Source: an uncultured Oscillospiraceae bacterium
GTDB taxonomy: Bacteria > Bacillota > Clostridia > Oscillospirales > Acutalibacteraceae
Direction: 5' to 3'
Length of the DNA: 64,000 nt
Assembly (NCBI GenBank): GCA_900554535.1
Contig: USIA01000001.1
Span: 1-64,000, forward strand
This document shows, piece after piece, positions 1-7,918 of the stretch (within the stretch, counting starts at the first letter, position 1; each line of letters opens with the position of its first letter). The translations under genes and the position numbers were made by a program. The notes beneath the pieces are model-generated. The model did not search any database. It worked only from the letters and a program-made list of their open reading frames with translations, and had not been told where the DNA came from.

Positions 1-16
1 TGGTAAATCAGACGGC

Positions 17-180
17 CTGTGGCAGCCAGCCGCTTCCGACGCGCTTTCGCCGAAGGCGAACAGCTCGTCAGTCTGCCTTCGGCGACTGAAGTTCTACATG
101 CCACAGCCAAGCGTGCCCAACGGAGGGGGTTCTTAGGGGGAGCGTGCGGGCTTCGCAACTTTGAGCTCGCTCCCCCTAAG
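17..180. repeat. Nested inverted repeats at window edge
   Basis: The 255 bases left of argJ hold no convincing gene. They contain nested inverted repeats: CTGTGGCA at 17-24 pairs with 99-106 and encloses CGCCGAAGGC at 48-57, which pairs with 75-84. A separate perfect 13-bp hairpin has arms at 132-144 and 168-180 around a 23-nt loop. On the plus strand the second hairpin is followed by GGGTTTTC, a weak U-tract; on the minus strand, where argJ ends, there is none. The region may be a palindromic repeat element or the terminator of a plus-strand gene left of the window. The base pairing is certain; the role is not. Confidence 0.55.
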
Positions 181-255
181 GGTTTTCTCAGCTTACAAAC
201 TGAAACAAAACTACAACTAAAATCCACCATAAAAACATTCTACAAAGCTCTTACA

Positions 256-1479
256 TCAAGAACGATAATCCGCATTGATCTTTATGTAATCATAGGTGAG
301 GTCGCATCCCCACGCAGTTGCGGATGCATCTCCCATCTTCATATCCGCGATGGCTGTCACTGCCTCTTCTGAGAGGATCTTAGTTGCTTCCTCTTCGCTG
401 TAGCCTGTAGAAACTCCATTTTCAATGATCTTGATCTTTCCTGCTTTGCTCTCAAAGTAGAGATCTACCTTTTCCGGATCGAACTGGACGCCGGAATAGC
501 CGAGGGCGCAGAGGATTCTTCCCCAGTTTGCGTCGTGGCCGTAAATGGCTGCCTTTGTTAAGGAAGAGGTTACTACGGATTTACTTAAGGTTACGGCTTC
601 TGCCTTGGTGGCTGCGCCGATGACCTTGACCTCGAAGAGTGCAGTTGCGCCTTCTCCGTCACCTGCAATCTTTTTGGCAAGGGTTGTGTTTACGTAGTTA
701 AGAGCTTTTTTGAACTCTTCATAATCTGCGTTTTTCTCTGTGATCTTCGGATTGCCGGCCTGGCCGTTTGCAAGGAGGAGGACGGTGTCGTTTGTGGAGG
801 TATCTCCGTCAACGGATACCATGTTGTAGGTGTCCTTGATATCCTCGCTGAGTGCTTCCTGAAGAAGTTCCTTTGAGATATCCACATCACTGGTGATAAA
901 TCCAAGCATCGTGCACATGTTGGGGTGGATCATTCCGGAGCCCTTGCACATACCGCCTACCGTTACGGTTTTTCCACCAATCTCGATCTCTACCGCTGCC
1001 TCTTTCTTCTCGGTGTCTGTTGTCATGATGGCTTTTGCTGCCTCAAGGCCTGCCTCGCGGCTTCCCGCAAGCTTCGGTGCCATGGCTTTTACTCCGTTTG
1101 CGATACGGTCGATCGGAAGCTGCATTCCGATGACACCTGTGGATGCTACCAGTACGCTGTCTTCCGGAATCCCAAGGCTTTCGGATGCTGCCTTAGCTGT
1201 TTCCCTGCAATAGCCGAATCCTTCCTCACCGGTACATGCGTTGGCGATTCCACTGTTGCAGATCACAGCTCTTGCACCCGGGTGGTTGTATACAATGTCC
1301 TGATCCCATCTTACAGGAGCTGCTTTTACCACATTGGTCGTGAAGGTTCCTGCAGCCACACAGGGAACCTCACTGAATACCATGGCCATATCGGTACGGC
1401 CTTTATATTTGATCTCTGCTGCAGTTGACGCTGCCTTAAAACCTTTTGCGGCTGTAACGCCGCCGTCGATGATCTTCAT
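256..1479 (-). CDS. argJ: Glutamate N-acetyltransferase / amino-acid acetyltransferase ArgJ
   Basis: The bifunctional ornithine acetyltransferase and N-acetylglutamate synthase of the cyclic arginine pathway transfers acetyl from N-acetylornithine to glutamate in the cytoplasm. The 407-residue length is normal for the family. The self-cleavage region is recognisable near residue 190 (GMIHPNMCTMLGF); the Thr after Cys corresponds to the nucleophile exposed when the precursor splits into alpha and beta chains. Most family members have Ala before that Thr, so Cys is a small deviation. The gene lies about 100 bp downstream of argC on the same strand, an argC-argJ order that suggests one transcript. 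Whether it is truly bifunctional cannot be decided from sequence alone. Confidence 0.97.
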   Translation of the reverse strand: MKIIDGGVTAAKGFKAASTAAEIKYKGRTDMAMVFSEVPCVAAGTFTTNVVKAAPVRWDQDIVYNHPGARAVICNSGIANACTGEEGFGYCRETAKAASESLGIPEDSVLVASTGVIGMQLPIDRIANGVKAMAPKLAGSREAGLEAAKAIMTTDTEKKEAAVEIEIGGKTVTVGGMCKGSGMIHPNMCTMLGFITSDVDISKELLQEALSEDIKDTYNMVSVDGDTSTNDTVLLLANGQAGNPKITEKNADYEEFKKALNYVNTTLAKKIAGDGEGATALFEVKVIGAATKAEAVTLSKSVVTSSLTKAAIYGHDANWGRILCALGYSGVQFDPEKVDLYFESKAGKIKIIENGVSTGYSEEEATKILSEEAVTAIADMKMGDASATAWGCDLTYDYIKINADYRS

Positions 1480-1580
1480 ATTATATATCTCCTCTCAATG
1501 GTGATGCCAGATCGAATATCGCAGTTCATTCGTTTAAAGTCCTTCGGCATCCCCCATATTTTATTTGTGATCTGCCTGTT

Positions 1581-2621
1581 TTACGGACACATCGGAATCT
1601 GTTTCAGTCCTTCGTTCTCGTCAAATCCAAACATCAGGTTCATGTTCTGAACAGCCTGTCCTGCTGCACCCTTTACCAGGTTGTCGATAGCGCCCATCAT
1701 GATGACTCTCTTTGTTCTCGGATCGATCTTGAAGTTCACGTCCACAAAATTGCTGCCTTCTACATTTCTTGTCTGCGGGCATACATCCTTGTTCAGGACA
1801 CGTACAAAAAACTCGTCTTTATAATATTTGTCATAGGCTGCTTTTACTTCCTCATAGGTAACATCCTTGGTCAGGGAGGCATATGCTGTTACCAGGATTC
1901 CACGGTTCATCGGAACAAGATGCGGGGTAAAGTTGATCATCACTTCCTGTCCGCATGCATATCCAAGCTGATCCTCGATCTCCGGTGTATGTCTGTGTGT
2001 GGCAACACCGTAAGCTTTGATACTCTCGTTTACCTCACAGTAGAGATTCGGAACCTTGGCTCCTCTTCCTGCTCCGGAGGTTCCGGACTTGGCATCAATG
2101 ATAATGGTATTCGGATCAATGAGGCCTTCCTTTAACAGCGGATAAATAGACAGTGTGGAGCATGTCGGATAGCATCCCGGGTTGGCGATCAGCCTTGCAT
2201 TCTTAATATCCTCACGGTTAATCTCGCAGAGGCCATAAACAGCTTCCTCGATAAACTGCGGAGCCTTATGCTCGATCCCGTACCACTTCTCATATTTTTT
2301 CACATCTTTAATACGGAAATCTGCGCTTAAGTCGATCACCTTACATTTGGAAAGGATTTCTTCATTAATAAGGGATGCACAAAGGCCCTGTGGTGTTGCG
2401 GTAAAGATCACATCCACCTCATCTGCAAGTGCAGCCATGTTGTCATCCATACATTTGGCATCCACCAGCCTGAAAAAATTCTGATAAATATCTGCATACT
2501 GCTGATCTATGTAGCTTCGGGAGCCGAACCATTTGATCTCAACGTCCTTGTGTCCAAGAAGAAGTCTTACGATCTCATTTCCTGCGTATCCTGTCGCACC
2601 GATAATTCCTGCTTTAATCAT
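1581..2621 (-). CDS. argC: N-acetyl-gamma-glutamyl-phosphate reductase ArgC
   Basis: This enzyme reduces N-acetylglutamyl phosphate to the semialdehyde with NADPH, the third step of arginine synthesis. The 346 residues fit the family. The N-terminus has the Rossmann dinucleotide-binding motif GIIGATGYAGNEIVRLL, the catalytic Cys lies in NPGCYPT near residue 149, and the conserved HRHTPEIEDQL follows near 210. The start ATG at 2621 has a GAGGAGG-type ribosome site just upstream on the minus strand. It is the first gene of the argC-argJ unit and diverges from argG. The shared control region with an ARG-box-like sequence points to ArgR/AhrC repression by arginine, which is inferred. Confidence 0.97.
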   Translation of the reverse strand: MIKAGIIGATGYAGNEIVRLLLGHKDVEIKWFGSRSYIDQQYADIYQNFFRLVDAKCMDDNMAALADEVDVIFTATPQGLCASLINEEILSKCKVIDLSADFRIKDVKKYEKWYGIEHKAPQFIEEAVYGLCEINREDIKNARLIANPGCYPTCSTLSIYPLLKEGLIDPNTIIIDAKSGTSGAGRGAKVPNLYCEVNESIKAYGVATHRHTPEIEDQLGYACGQEVMINFTPHLVPMNRGILVTAYASLTKDVTYEEVKAAYDKYYKDEFFVRVLNKDVCPQTRNVEGSNFVDVNFKIDPRTKRVIMMGAIDNLVKGAAGQAVQNMNLMFGFDENEGLKQIPMCP

Positions 2622-3149
2622 CTTTCACATTCCTCCTCTGCCGTTTTTCTACGGCTTTATACACCCTGCAGAAGCGCTTGCTATTCTTATTTATGCCTCT
2701 TTTTTATGTCTTCTGATATCTGAATCTTCTGCACAGGTCAGACGGACATCTTAAACCTGTCTGTACTGCCAGCTCATATGTCCATCTTATCAATGGATAG
2801 ATTATACATCTTCTCTGCATATTATGCAATAGTCATTTTCTTTGATTTTTCACGGTCTTTTCTGTTTTTCCTGTATTTTCTTATAATACCGCCTACTTTT
2901 AGATGTATTTTTATGCAAATTTTTTTTCATATTTTTCAAATTATCTCTTGCATATTTATAAAATCTGGTGTATATTAAGCCATGTCGACAGGACAGCCGA
3001 AAATTTTGTTTTGTTGTACATGAATATTTATTCACTCTGGTAAAGTTATAAAACAGCATAATTTTTTTCCAGATAACGTAAAAAAATTCACCGTCCCGGA
3101 AATGTCCGGAGCGATACAAAATCAAAAAAATCCCAGGAGGACATATATT
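2622..3149. promoter_or_regulatory. Divergent argC/argG control region
   Basis: This AT-rich 528-base region without a convincing gene separates argC from argG. TGAATATTTATTCA at 3022-3035 closely matches the ARG-box half-site arrangement (TGAAT, AT-rich centre, ATTCA) bound by ArgR/AhrC. A second palindrome, TGCATATTATGCA around 2817-2829, may be a weaker operator nearer argC. A TATAAA at about 3048-3053 could be the argG -10 element, which would place the ARG box over the -35 region and give simple repression. I saw no T-box or riboswitch here. Confidence 0.6.
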
Positions 3150-4382
3150 ATGAAAGAAAAAGTTGTTTTAGCGTATTCCGGTGGTCTTGATACCACAGCC
3201 CTTATCCCGTGGCTGAAAGAAACCTTTGATTATGACGTTGTCTGCTGCTGTGTAAACTGCGGACAGGGAAACGAGCTGGACGGTCTTGAAGAGAGAGCAA
3301 AAATGTCCGGTGCTTCCAAATTATATATCGAGGATATCGTCGATGAGTTCTGCGATGACTTCATCATGCCGTGTGTAGAGGCTGGTGCTGTATACGAGCA
3401 TTCCTATCTTCTCGGAACTTCCATGGCTCGTCCGGTCATTGCCAAGAAGCTGGTTGAGATCGCACGTAAAGAGGGTGCCGTTGCTATCTGCCACGGTGCT
3501 ACCGGTAAAGGAAATGACCAGATCCGTTTCGAACTTGGCATCAAGGCTCTCGCTCCGGACATCAAGATCATTGCTCCATGGCGTATGACAGATCTGTGGA
3601 CCATGCAGTCCCGTGAAGATGAGATCGAGTTCTGTAAGGCTCATGGCATCACTCTTCCATTTGATGCAAGCCACAGCTACAGCCGTGACAGAAACCTCTG
3701 GCACATCAGCCATGAGGGACTTGAGCTTGAGGATCCATCCCAGGCTCCGAACTATGATGACATGCTTGTATTAAGTGTAACACCTGAGAAGGCTCCGGAT
3801 AAAGAAACTGAGATCACCATGACATTCGAGCAGGGCGTTCCGAAAACACTCAATGGAAAAACAATGAAGGTTTCCGAGATCATCACAGAGCTGAACAAGC
3901 TTGGCGGTGAGAACGGCATCGGTATCGTTGATATTGTTGAGAACCGTGTTGTTGGTATGAAATCCCGTGGCGTTTATGAAACTCCTGGCGGAACGATCCT
4001 GATGGCAGCACATGACCAGCTTGAGGAGCTGATCCTTGACCGTGAGACAATGGAAGCCAAGAAAAAGCTTGGCAGCCAGTTTGCACAGGTTGTTTACGAA
4101 GGAAAATGGTACACACCTCTCCGTGAGGCTATCCAGGCATTTGTTGAGTCCACTCAGAAATATGTTACCGGTGAGGTTAAATTCAAGCTTTACAAAGGAA
4201 ACATCATCAAGAATGGTACAACCTCTCCGTACAGCCTTTACAATGAGTCTCTTGCTTCCTTCACAACCGGTGATATGTATGATCATCATGATGCAGACGG
4301 ATTCATCACTCTGTTCGGTCTGCCGCTGAAGGTTCGTGCCATGAAGCTTGCAGAAGTTAAGAATAACCAGAATCAGAACTAA
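3150..4382 (+). CDS. argG: Argininosuccinate synthase ArgG
   Basis: ArgG condenses citrulline and aspartate with ATP to argininosuccinate, the penultimate step of arginine synthesis. The N-terminal PP-loop ATP site AYSGGLDTT and the downstream GATGKGNDQIRFE signature are both present. I place the start at ATG 3150 because an AGGAGG lies at 3135-3140 and the protein then begins MKEKVVLAYSGG like its relatives; the open frame reaches back to 3102 without such support. The product is 410 residues, normal length. No argH follows in the window. A GC-rich hairpin closes the transcript. Confidence 0.97.
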   Translation: MKEKVVLAYSGGLDTTALIPWLKETFDYDVVCCCVNCGQGNELDGLEERAKMSGASKLYIEDIVDEFCDDFIMPCVEAGAVYEHSYLLGTSMARPVIAKKLVEIARKEGAVAICHGATGKGNDQIRFELGIKALAPDIKIIAPWRMTDLWTMQSREDEIEFCKAHGITLPFDASHSYSRDRNLWHISHEGLELEDPSQAPNYDDMLVLSVTPEKAPDKETEITMTFEQGVPKTLNGKTMKVSEIITELNKLGGENGIGIVDIVENRVVGMKSRGVYETPGGTILMAAHDQLEELILDRETMEAKKKLGSQFAQVVYEGKWYTPLREAIQAFVESTQKYVTGEVKFKLYKGNIIKNGTTSPYSLYNESLASFTTGDMYDHHDADGFITLFGLPLKVRAMKLAEVKNNQNQN

Positions 4383-4418
4383 TTTTGTTGGACATTGTTC
4401 TGACAGATCATAAGAATG

Positions 4419-4452
4419 CCCCGGGAAGCTATATAAGTTCCCCGGGGTCTTT
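4419..4452 (+). terminator. Intrinsic terminator after argG
   Basis: CCCCGGGAA at 4419-4427 pairs with TTCCCCGGGG at 4438-4447 (one bulged C), followed by TCTTTTG. It lies 37 bp after the argG stop. Confidence 0.8.
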
Positions 4453-4506
4453 TGTTATATACTGCTTTGATCACATAATACCTAATAAACGAAAGGATTT
4501 TTTATC

Positions 4507-5460
4507 ATGAACTCACAGAAAATGCCTCTGAAAAATTCTCTCTGCCTGCTTCTGGCCGCAACGATCTGGGGAATCGCCTTTGTTGCCCAGAGTGTGGGCA
4601 TGGAATATGTTGGCCCCTTCACCTTCAACGGCGTCCGTTCCCTGATCGGCGCCGCTGTCCTGGTTCCAGTGCTCTTTATCCTGAACCGTTCCGGAAATAA
4701 ATCCTCTGCTGCCACAGACTCCGCAATACCGGAATCCTCATCAACACCTTCAGAAAAAGCTGTATCCCCCACTCCATATAACAGCCGTGACCTGTGGCTG
4801 GGCGGCATTGCCTGCGGATTTGCTCTTTTTGCTGCCAGCAGCTTCCAGCAGTTTGGTATCCAGTACACAACAGTAGGAAAAGCCGGCTTCATCACCGCCT
4901 GTTACATTGTCATCGTCCCGATCATCGGAATTTTCCTGAAAAAGAAATGCAGTCCCTTTATATGGGCAGCCGTTGTCATGGCACTGGTCGGACTTTATCT
5001 TCTCTGCATCACAGACGGATTTTCCATTGGCCTCGGAGATATTCTGGTGCTGGTATGTGCTTTTCTCTTTTCCCTGCACATTCTGGTGATTGACTATTTT
5101 TCCCCGAAGGCAGACGGTGTAAAGCTTTCCTGTATCCAGTTTCTTGTCTGCGGGATCCTGTCCATGATCCCGGCACTTATTCTGGAACGTCCGCAGATTT
5201 CTTCCATTCTCACTGCCTGGCTGCCGATCCTGTATGCTGGTGTAATGTCCTGCGGTGTTGCCTACACCCTGCAGGTCGTAGGCCAGAAAAATGTGAATCC
5301 CACCGTTGCTTCTCTGATCCTTTCTCTTGAATCCTGCATCTCCGTGCTTGCAGGCTGGGTGCTCCTAGATCAGAAGCTTTCCATAAAAGAGCTCCTTGGA
5401 TGTGTCATCATGTTTGCAGCCATCATCCTGGCACAGCTGCCGGAAAAAGAAAATAAATAA
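4507..5460 (+). CDS. EamA/DMT-superfamily permease
   Basis: This 317-residue integral membrane protein has two repeats of about five hydrophobic helices, the EamA (DUF6) arrangement of the drug/metabolite transporter superfamily. The first repeat begins ICLLLAATIWGIAFVAQ-like, typical of the family, and a polar Ser/Pro-rich insert at about residues 60-95 links helices 2 and 3. The second repeat ends near residue 310 with the charged tail PEKENK. Substrates of these permeases (amino acids, nucleotides, drugs) cannot be read from sequence. The ATG at 4507 follows an AAAGGA. The gene appears monocistronic between two terminators. Confidence 0.85.
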   Translation: MNSQKMPLKNSLCLLLAATIWGIAFVAQSVGMEYVGPFTFNGVRSLIGAAVLVPVLFILNRSGNKSSAATDSAIPESSSTPSEKAVSPTPYNSRDLWLGGIACGFALFAASSFQQFGIQYTTVGKAGFITACYIVIVPIIGIFLKKKCSPFIWAAVVMALVGLYLLCITDGFSIGLGDILVLVCAFLFSLHILVIDYFSPKADGVKLSCIQFLVCGILSMIPALILERPQISSILTAWLPILYAGVMSCGVAYTLQVVGQKNVNPTVASLILSLESCISVLAGWVLLDQKLSIKELLGCVIMFAAIILAQLPEKENK

Positions 5461-5463
5461 AAA

Positions 5464-5503
5464 ACAGGCAGCCGGTTTGGTATTTTACCTTCCGGCTGCC
5501 TGT
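5464..5503. terminator. Bidirectional terminator, eamA / dtxR-like
   Basis: A perfect 12-bp stem (5464-5475 with 5492-5503) lies between two convergent genes. A-rich sequence before and T-rich sequence after the stem suit termination from both sides. Confidence 0.8.
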
Positions 5504-5514
5504 CTGCATGTTTC

Positions 5515-5904
5515 TTAGTCTGCTTTTTCTTCCTTCTTAATAAAGTTATTATAATGTGCCTTGATCTTCTCAAAGCTCTCCTGACTGATGTCGTGCTCCA
5601 TCTTGCAGGCATCCTCCATTGCGATCTCTGCCGGAACCCCAAGTCCCTCCAGCATCCTGGCAAGAACAATGTGACGCTCATAAATCTGATTGGCGATCTC
5701 TGCCCCCTTCTCCAGAAGTGTCACGGTACCGTAACGGTCCATAGCAATATAACCATCCTCACGAAGAAGCTTCATTGCGTGACTGACGCTTGGCTTGGAA
5801 ACACCAAGTCTGGTCGCAATATCAATGGAACGAACTCCTCCTCCTTTTTTGGATAAAACCAGAATTGATTCAAGATAATCCTCCGCTGACTGTCTGATCT
5901 CCAT
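5515..5904 (-). CDS. DtxR/MntR-family metal-dependent repressor
   Basis: This 129-residue regulator has an N-terminal winged helix (EDYLESILVLSKKG, then SKPSVSHAMKLL as recognition helix) and a dimerisation domain ending in DACKMEHDISQESFE. The residues that bind metal in MntR (the Asp/Glu pair of EDYLE, the His of YERH, the Glu/Glu/His of the MEH segment) are all present, so it should respond to Mn2+ or Fe2+. There is no C-terminal SH3-like domain, as in MntR. I take ATG 5904 as start because GGGAGG precedes it; a TTG 18 bp upstream is part of that site. It diverges from an ABC exporter pair that it probably controls, and it is about half identical to the element-borne copy at 39603-39974. 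Confidence 0.9.
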   Translation of the reverse strand: MEIRQSAEDYLESILVLSKKGGGVRSIDIATRLGVSKPSVSHAMKLLREDGYIAMDRYGTVTLLEKGAEIANQIYERHIVLARMLEGLGVPAEIAMEDACKMEHDISQESFEKIKAHYNNFIKKEEKAD

Positions 5905-6049
5905 ATAAAATCCTCCCTGCAAAAATTTAACTCTATATAGACCCTCTAAAGGGATCTGAATCCCATTCCTTCCCTGTTCTACAGGCGAATATTAACTTTT
6001 AATATACCGCTTAAAGGATGTTGTGTCAAGCATTTCGCACATGTTTATC

Positions 6050-6078
6050 TTGACATTAAAAATAATTTCCCCGATAAT
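6050..6078 (+). promoter_or_regulatory. Sigma-A-type promoter for ABC exporter pair
   Basis: TTGACA at 6050-6055 and GATAAT at 6073-6078 are separated by exactly 17 bp, about 90 bp before the first ABC gene. The rest of the 262-bp space between the divergent genes shows no ORF. Confidence 0.75.
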
Positions 6079-6166
6079 AGTAGCTGAACAATATATCTGT
6101 TCTATAGCAGCCCGGAATTCTTTCCAGTAGTGCTGTCTTTTGAACAGTAAAGAAAGGAGATTTTTT

Positions 6167-7918
6167 ATGCTCAAAACCCTTCTGGCCCAGGTCAGGGAGT
6201 TTAAAAAGGCATCGTTTCTCACGCCTTTTTTCATGATCCTGGAAGTTCTCTTTGAGACTCTGATCCCCCTGGCCATGGCTTCCATCATTGATAAGGGTGT
6301 GGAAGCCGGAAATATCGGCCATATCTATCGGATGGGTGCAGTTATGGTAGCTCTTGCCCTGTGCGGACTCTGGTCCGGCGTCATGGGAGGAAAATACGGA
6401 GCACTGGCCTCCACAGGCTTTGCCAGAAACCTCCGAAAAGCCATGTACACCAACATCCAGACCTTTTCTTTTTCCAACATCGACAAATACAGCACTGCCG
6501 GCCTGATCACCCGTCTTACCACAGATGTGACCAACCTGCAGAACGCCTATCAGATGATCCTTCGTATGTGTACCCGTGCACCGGCCAGTCTGATCTGTGC
6601 CATGGTCATGGCATTTCTTATCAACGCAAAGCTTGCAAGCATCTACCTTGTCGCTGTTATCTTCCTGGGAGGCTGTCTGATCTTTATCATGCAGAAGGCC
6701 ACTGTATACTTCCGGGCCGTATTCCGTAAATACGACGACCTGAACGCAAGTGTCCAGGAAAACATCGGCGCTGTACGCGTTGTCAAGGCCTATGTCCGCG
6801 AAGACTACGAGATCAGCAAATTCCAGAAAGCCTGCAACAAAGTATACGAAATGTTCTTAAGTGCTGAGAAGATCGTTGTCATGAACATGCCCCTGATGCA
6901 GTTTACCGTTTATGCCTGTATCCTGGGGATCAGCTGGCTCGGCGCCAAAATGATCGTAGGCAGCTCCCTTACTACCGGTGAGCTTATGAGCCTTCTCACC
7001 TACTGCATGAACATTCTCATGAGCCTTATGATGCTTTCCATGGTTTTTGTTATGGTGACAATGAGTATTGCCAGCGCAGAGCGTGTTACGGAAGTCATCA
7101 ATGATACTGCTGACATCACAGATCCGGAGGATCCGGTAACAGATGTCCCAGACGGAAGTATCGTCTTCGATCATGTAAATTTCAGCTATAAGAAAGACAG
7201 TCAGGAACCCGTTCTGAAGGATATCAATCTCTCGATCCGCTCCGGCGAGACCATAGGGATCATCGGCGGTACCGGAAGTGCAAAATCCAGCCTTGTCAAC
7301 CTGATCAGCCGTCTTTATGACGTAACGGATGGTTCTGTTTCCGTAGGAGGCATCGATGTCCGTAAATACCATCTGGAATCTCTCAGAAATCAGGTTTCCG
7401 TTGTTCTTCAGAAGAATGTACTCTTCTCAGGAACCATTCTGGAAAACCTCCGATGGGGTGACAAAAATGCCACTGAGGAGGAATGCCGCCGCGCATGCCA
7501 GCTTGCCTGTGCCGATGATTTCATCGAAAAAATGCCGGACAAATACAATACCTTCATTGAACAGGGCGGCTCCAATGTTTCCGGAGGCCAGAAGCAACGT
7601 CTCTGTATTGCCCGCGCTCTTCTGAAGAAGCCGAAGATACTGATCCTGGATGACTCCACCAGTGCGGTAGATACTGCCACAGACGCAAGGATCCGCCGTG
7701 CCTTTGCCGAGGAGATCCCGGATACCACCAAGCTGATCATCGCACAGCGTGTTTCCAGCATCCAGAACGCGGACCGGATCATCGTTATGGATAACGGTGA
7801 GATCAACGGTTTTGGTACCCACGAGGAGCTTCTTAAGACTAACGCCATTTATCAGGAAGTATTTCATTCACAGACCGGCGGCGCCGGTGATTTTGACGAG
7901 GGAGGTGAACCGGCTTGA
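6167..7918 (+). CDS. ABC exporter half-transporter, degenerate-site subunit
   Basis: This type IV ABC exporter half has a six-helix membrane domain (about residues 1-310) followed by an ATPase domain. The Walker A is GGTGSAKS rather than GSGKS, the Walker B is followed by Asp (ILDDSTSAVD) where catalytic Glu is usual, and the H-loop His is Gln (IAQRVSS). This is the pattern of the degenerate partner in heterodimeric exporters such as TM287/288 and BmrC/BmrD; its intact signature SGGQKQR would complete the partner's active site. Start ATG 6167 has GAAAGGAGA upstream, giving 583 residues. It overlaps the next gene, so the two should be co-expressed. The substrate is unknown. Confidence 0.93.
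   Translation: MLKTLLAQVREFKKASFLTPFFMILEVLFETLIPLAMASIIDKGVEAGNIGHIYRMGAVMVALALCGLWSGVMGGKYGALASTGFARNLRKAMYTNIQTFSFSNIDKYSTAGLITRLTTDVTNLQNAYQMILRMCTRAPASLICAMVMAFLINAKLASIYLVAVIFLGGCLIFIMQKATVYFRAVFRKYDDLNASVQENIGAVRVVKAYVREDYEISKFQKACNKVYEMFLSAEKIVVMNMPLMQFTVYACILGISWLGAKMIVGSSLTTGELMSLLTYCMNILMSLMMLSMVFVMVTMSIASAERVTEVINDTADITDPEDPVTDVPDGSIVFDHVNFSYKKDSQEPVLKDINLSIRSGETIGIIGGTGSAKSSLVNLISRLYDVTDGSVSVGGIDVRKYHLESLRNQVSVVLQKNVLFSGTILENLRWGDKNATEEECRRACQLACADDFIEKMPDKYNTFIEQGGSNVSGGQKQRLCIARALLKKPKILILDDSTSAVDTATDARIRRAFAEEIPDTTKLIIAQRVSSIQNADRIIVMDNGEINGFGTHEELLKTNAIYQEVFHSQTGGAGDFDEGGEPA

Noticed and set aside
19..372. 117-codon plus-strand frame at the left edge
   Set aside because: It runs through hairpins and antisense to the end of argJ, has no ribosome site and resembles no protein.
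2622..3149. T-box or arginine riboswitch between argC and argG
   Set aside because: No specifier-loop or antiterminator T-box sequence was found; the ARG-box palindrome accounts for control.
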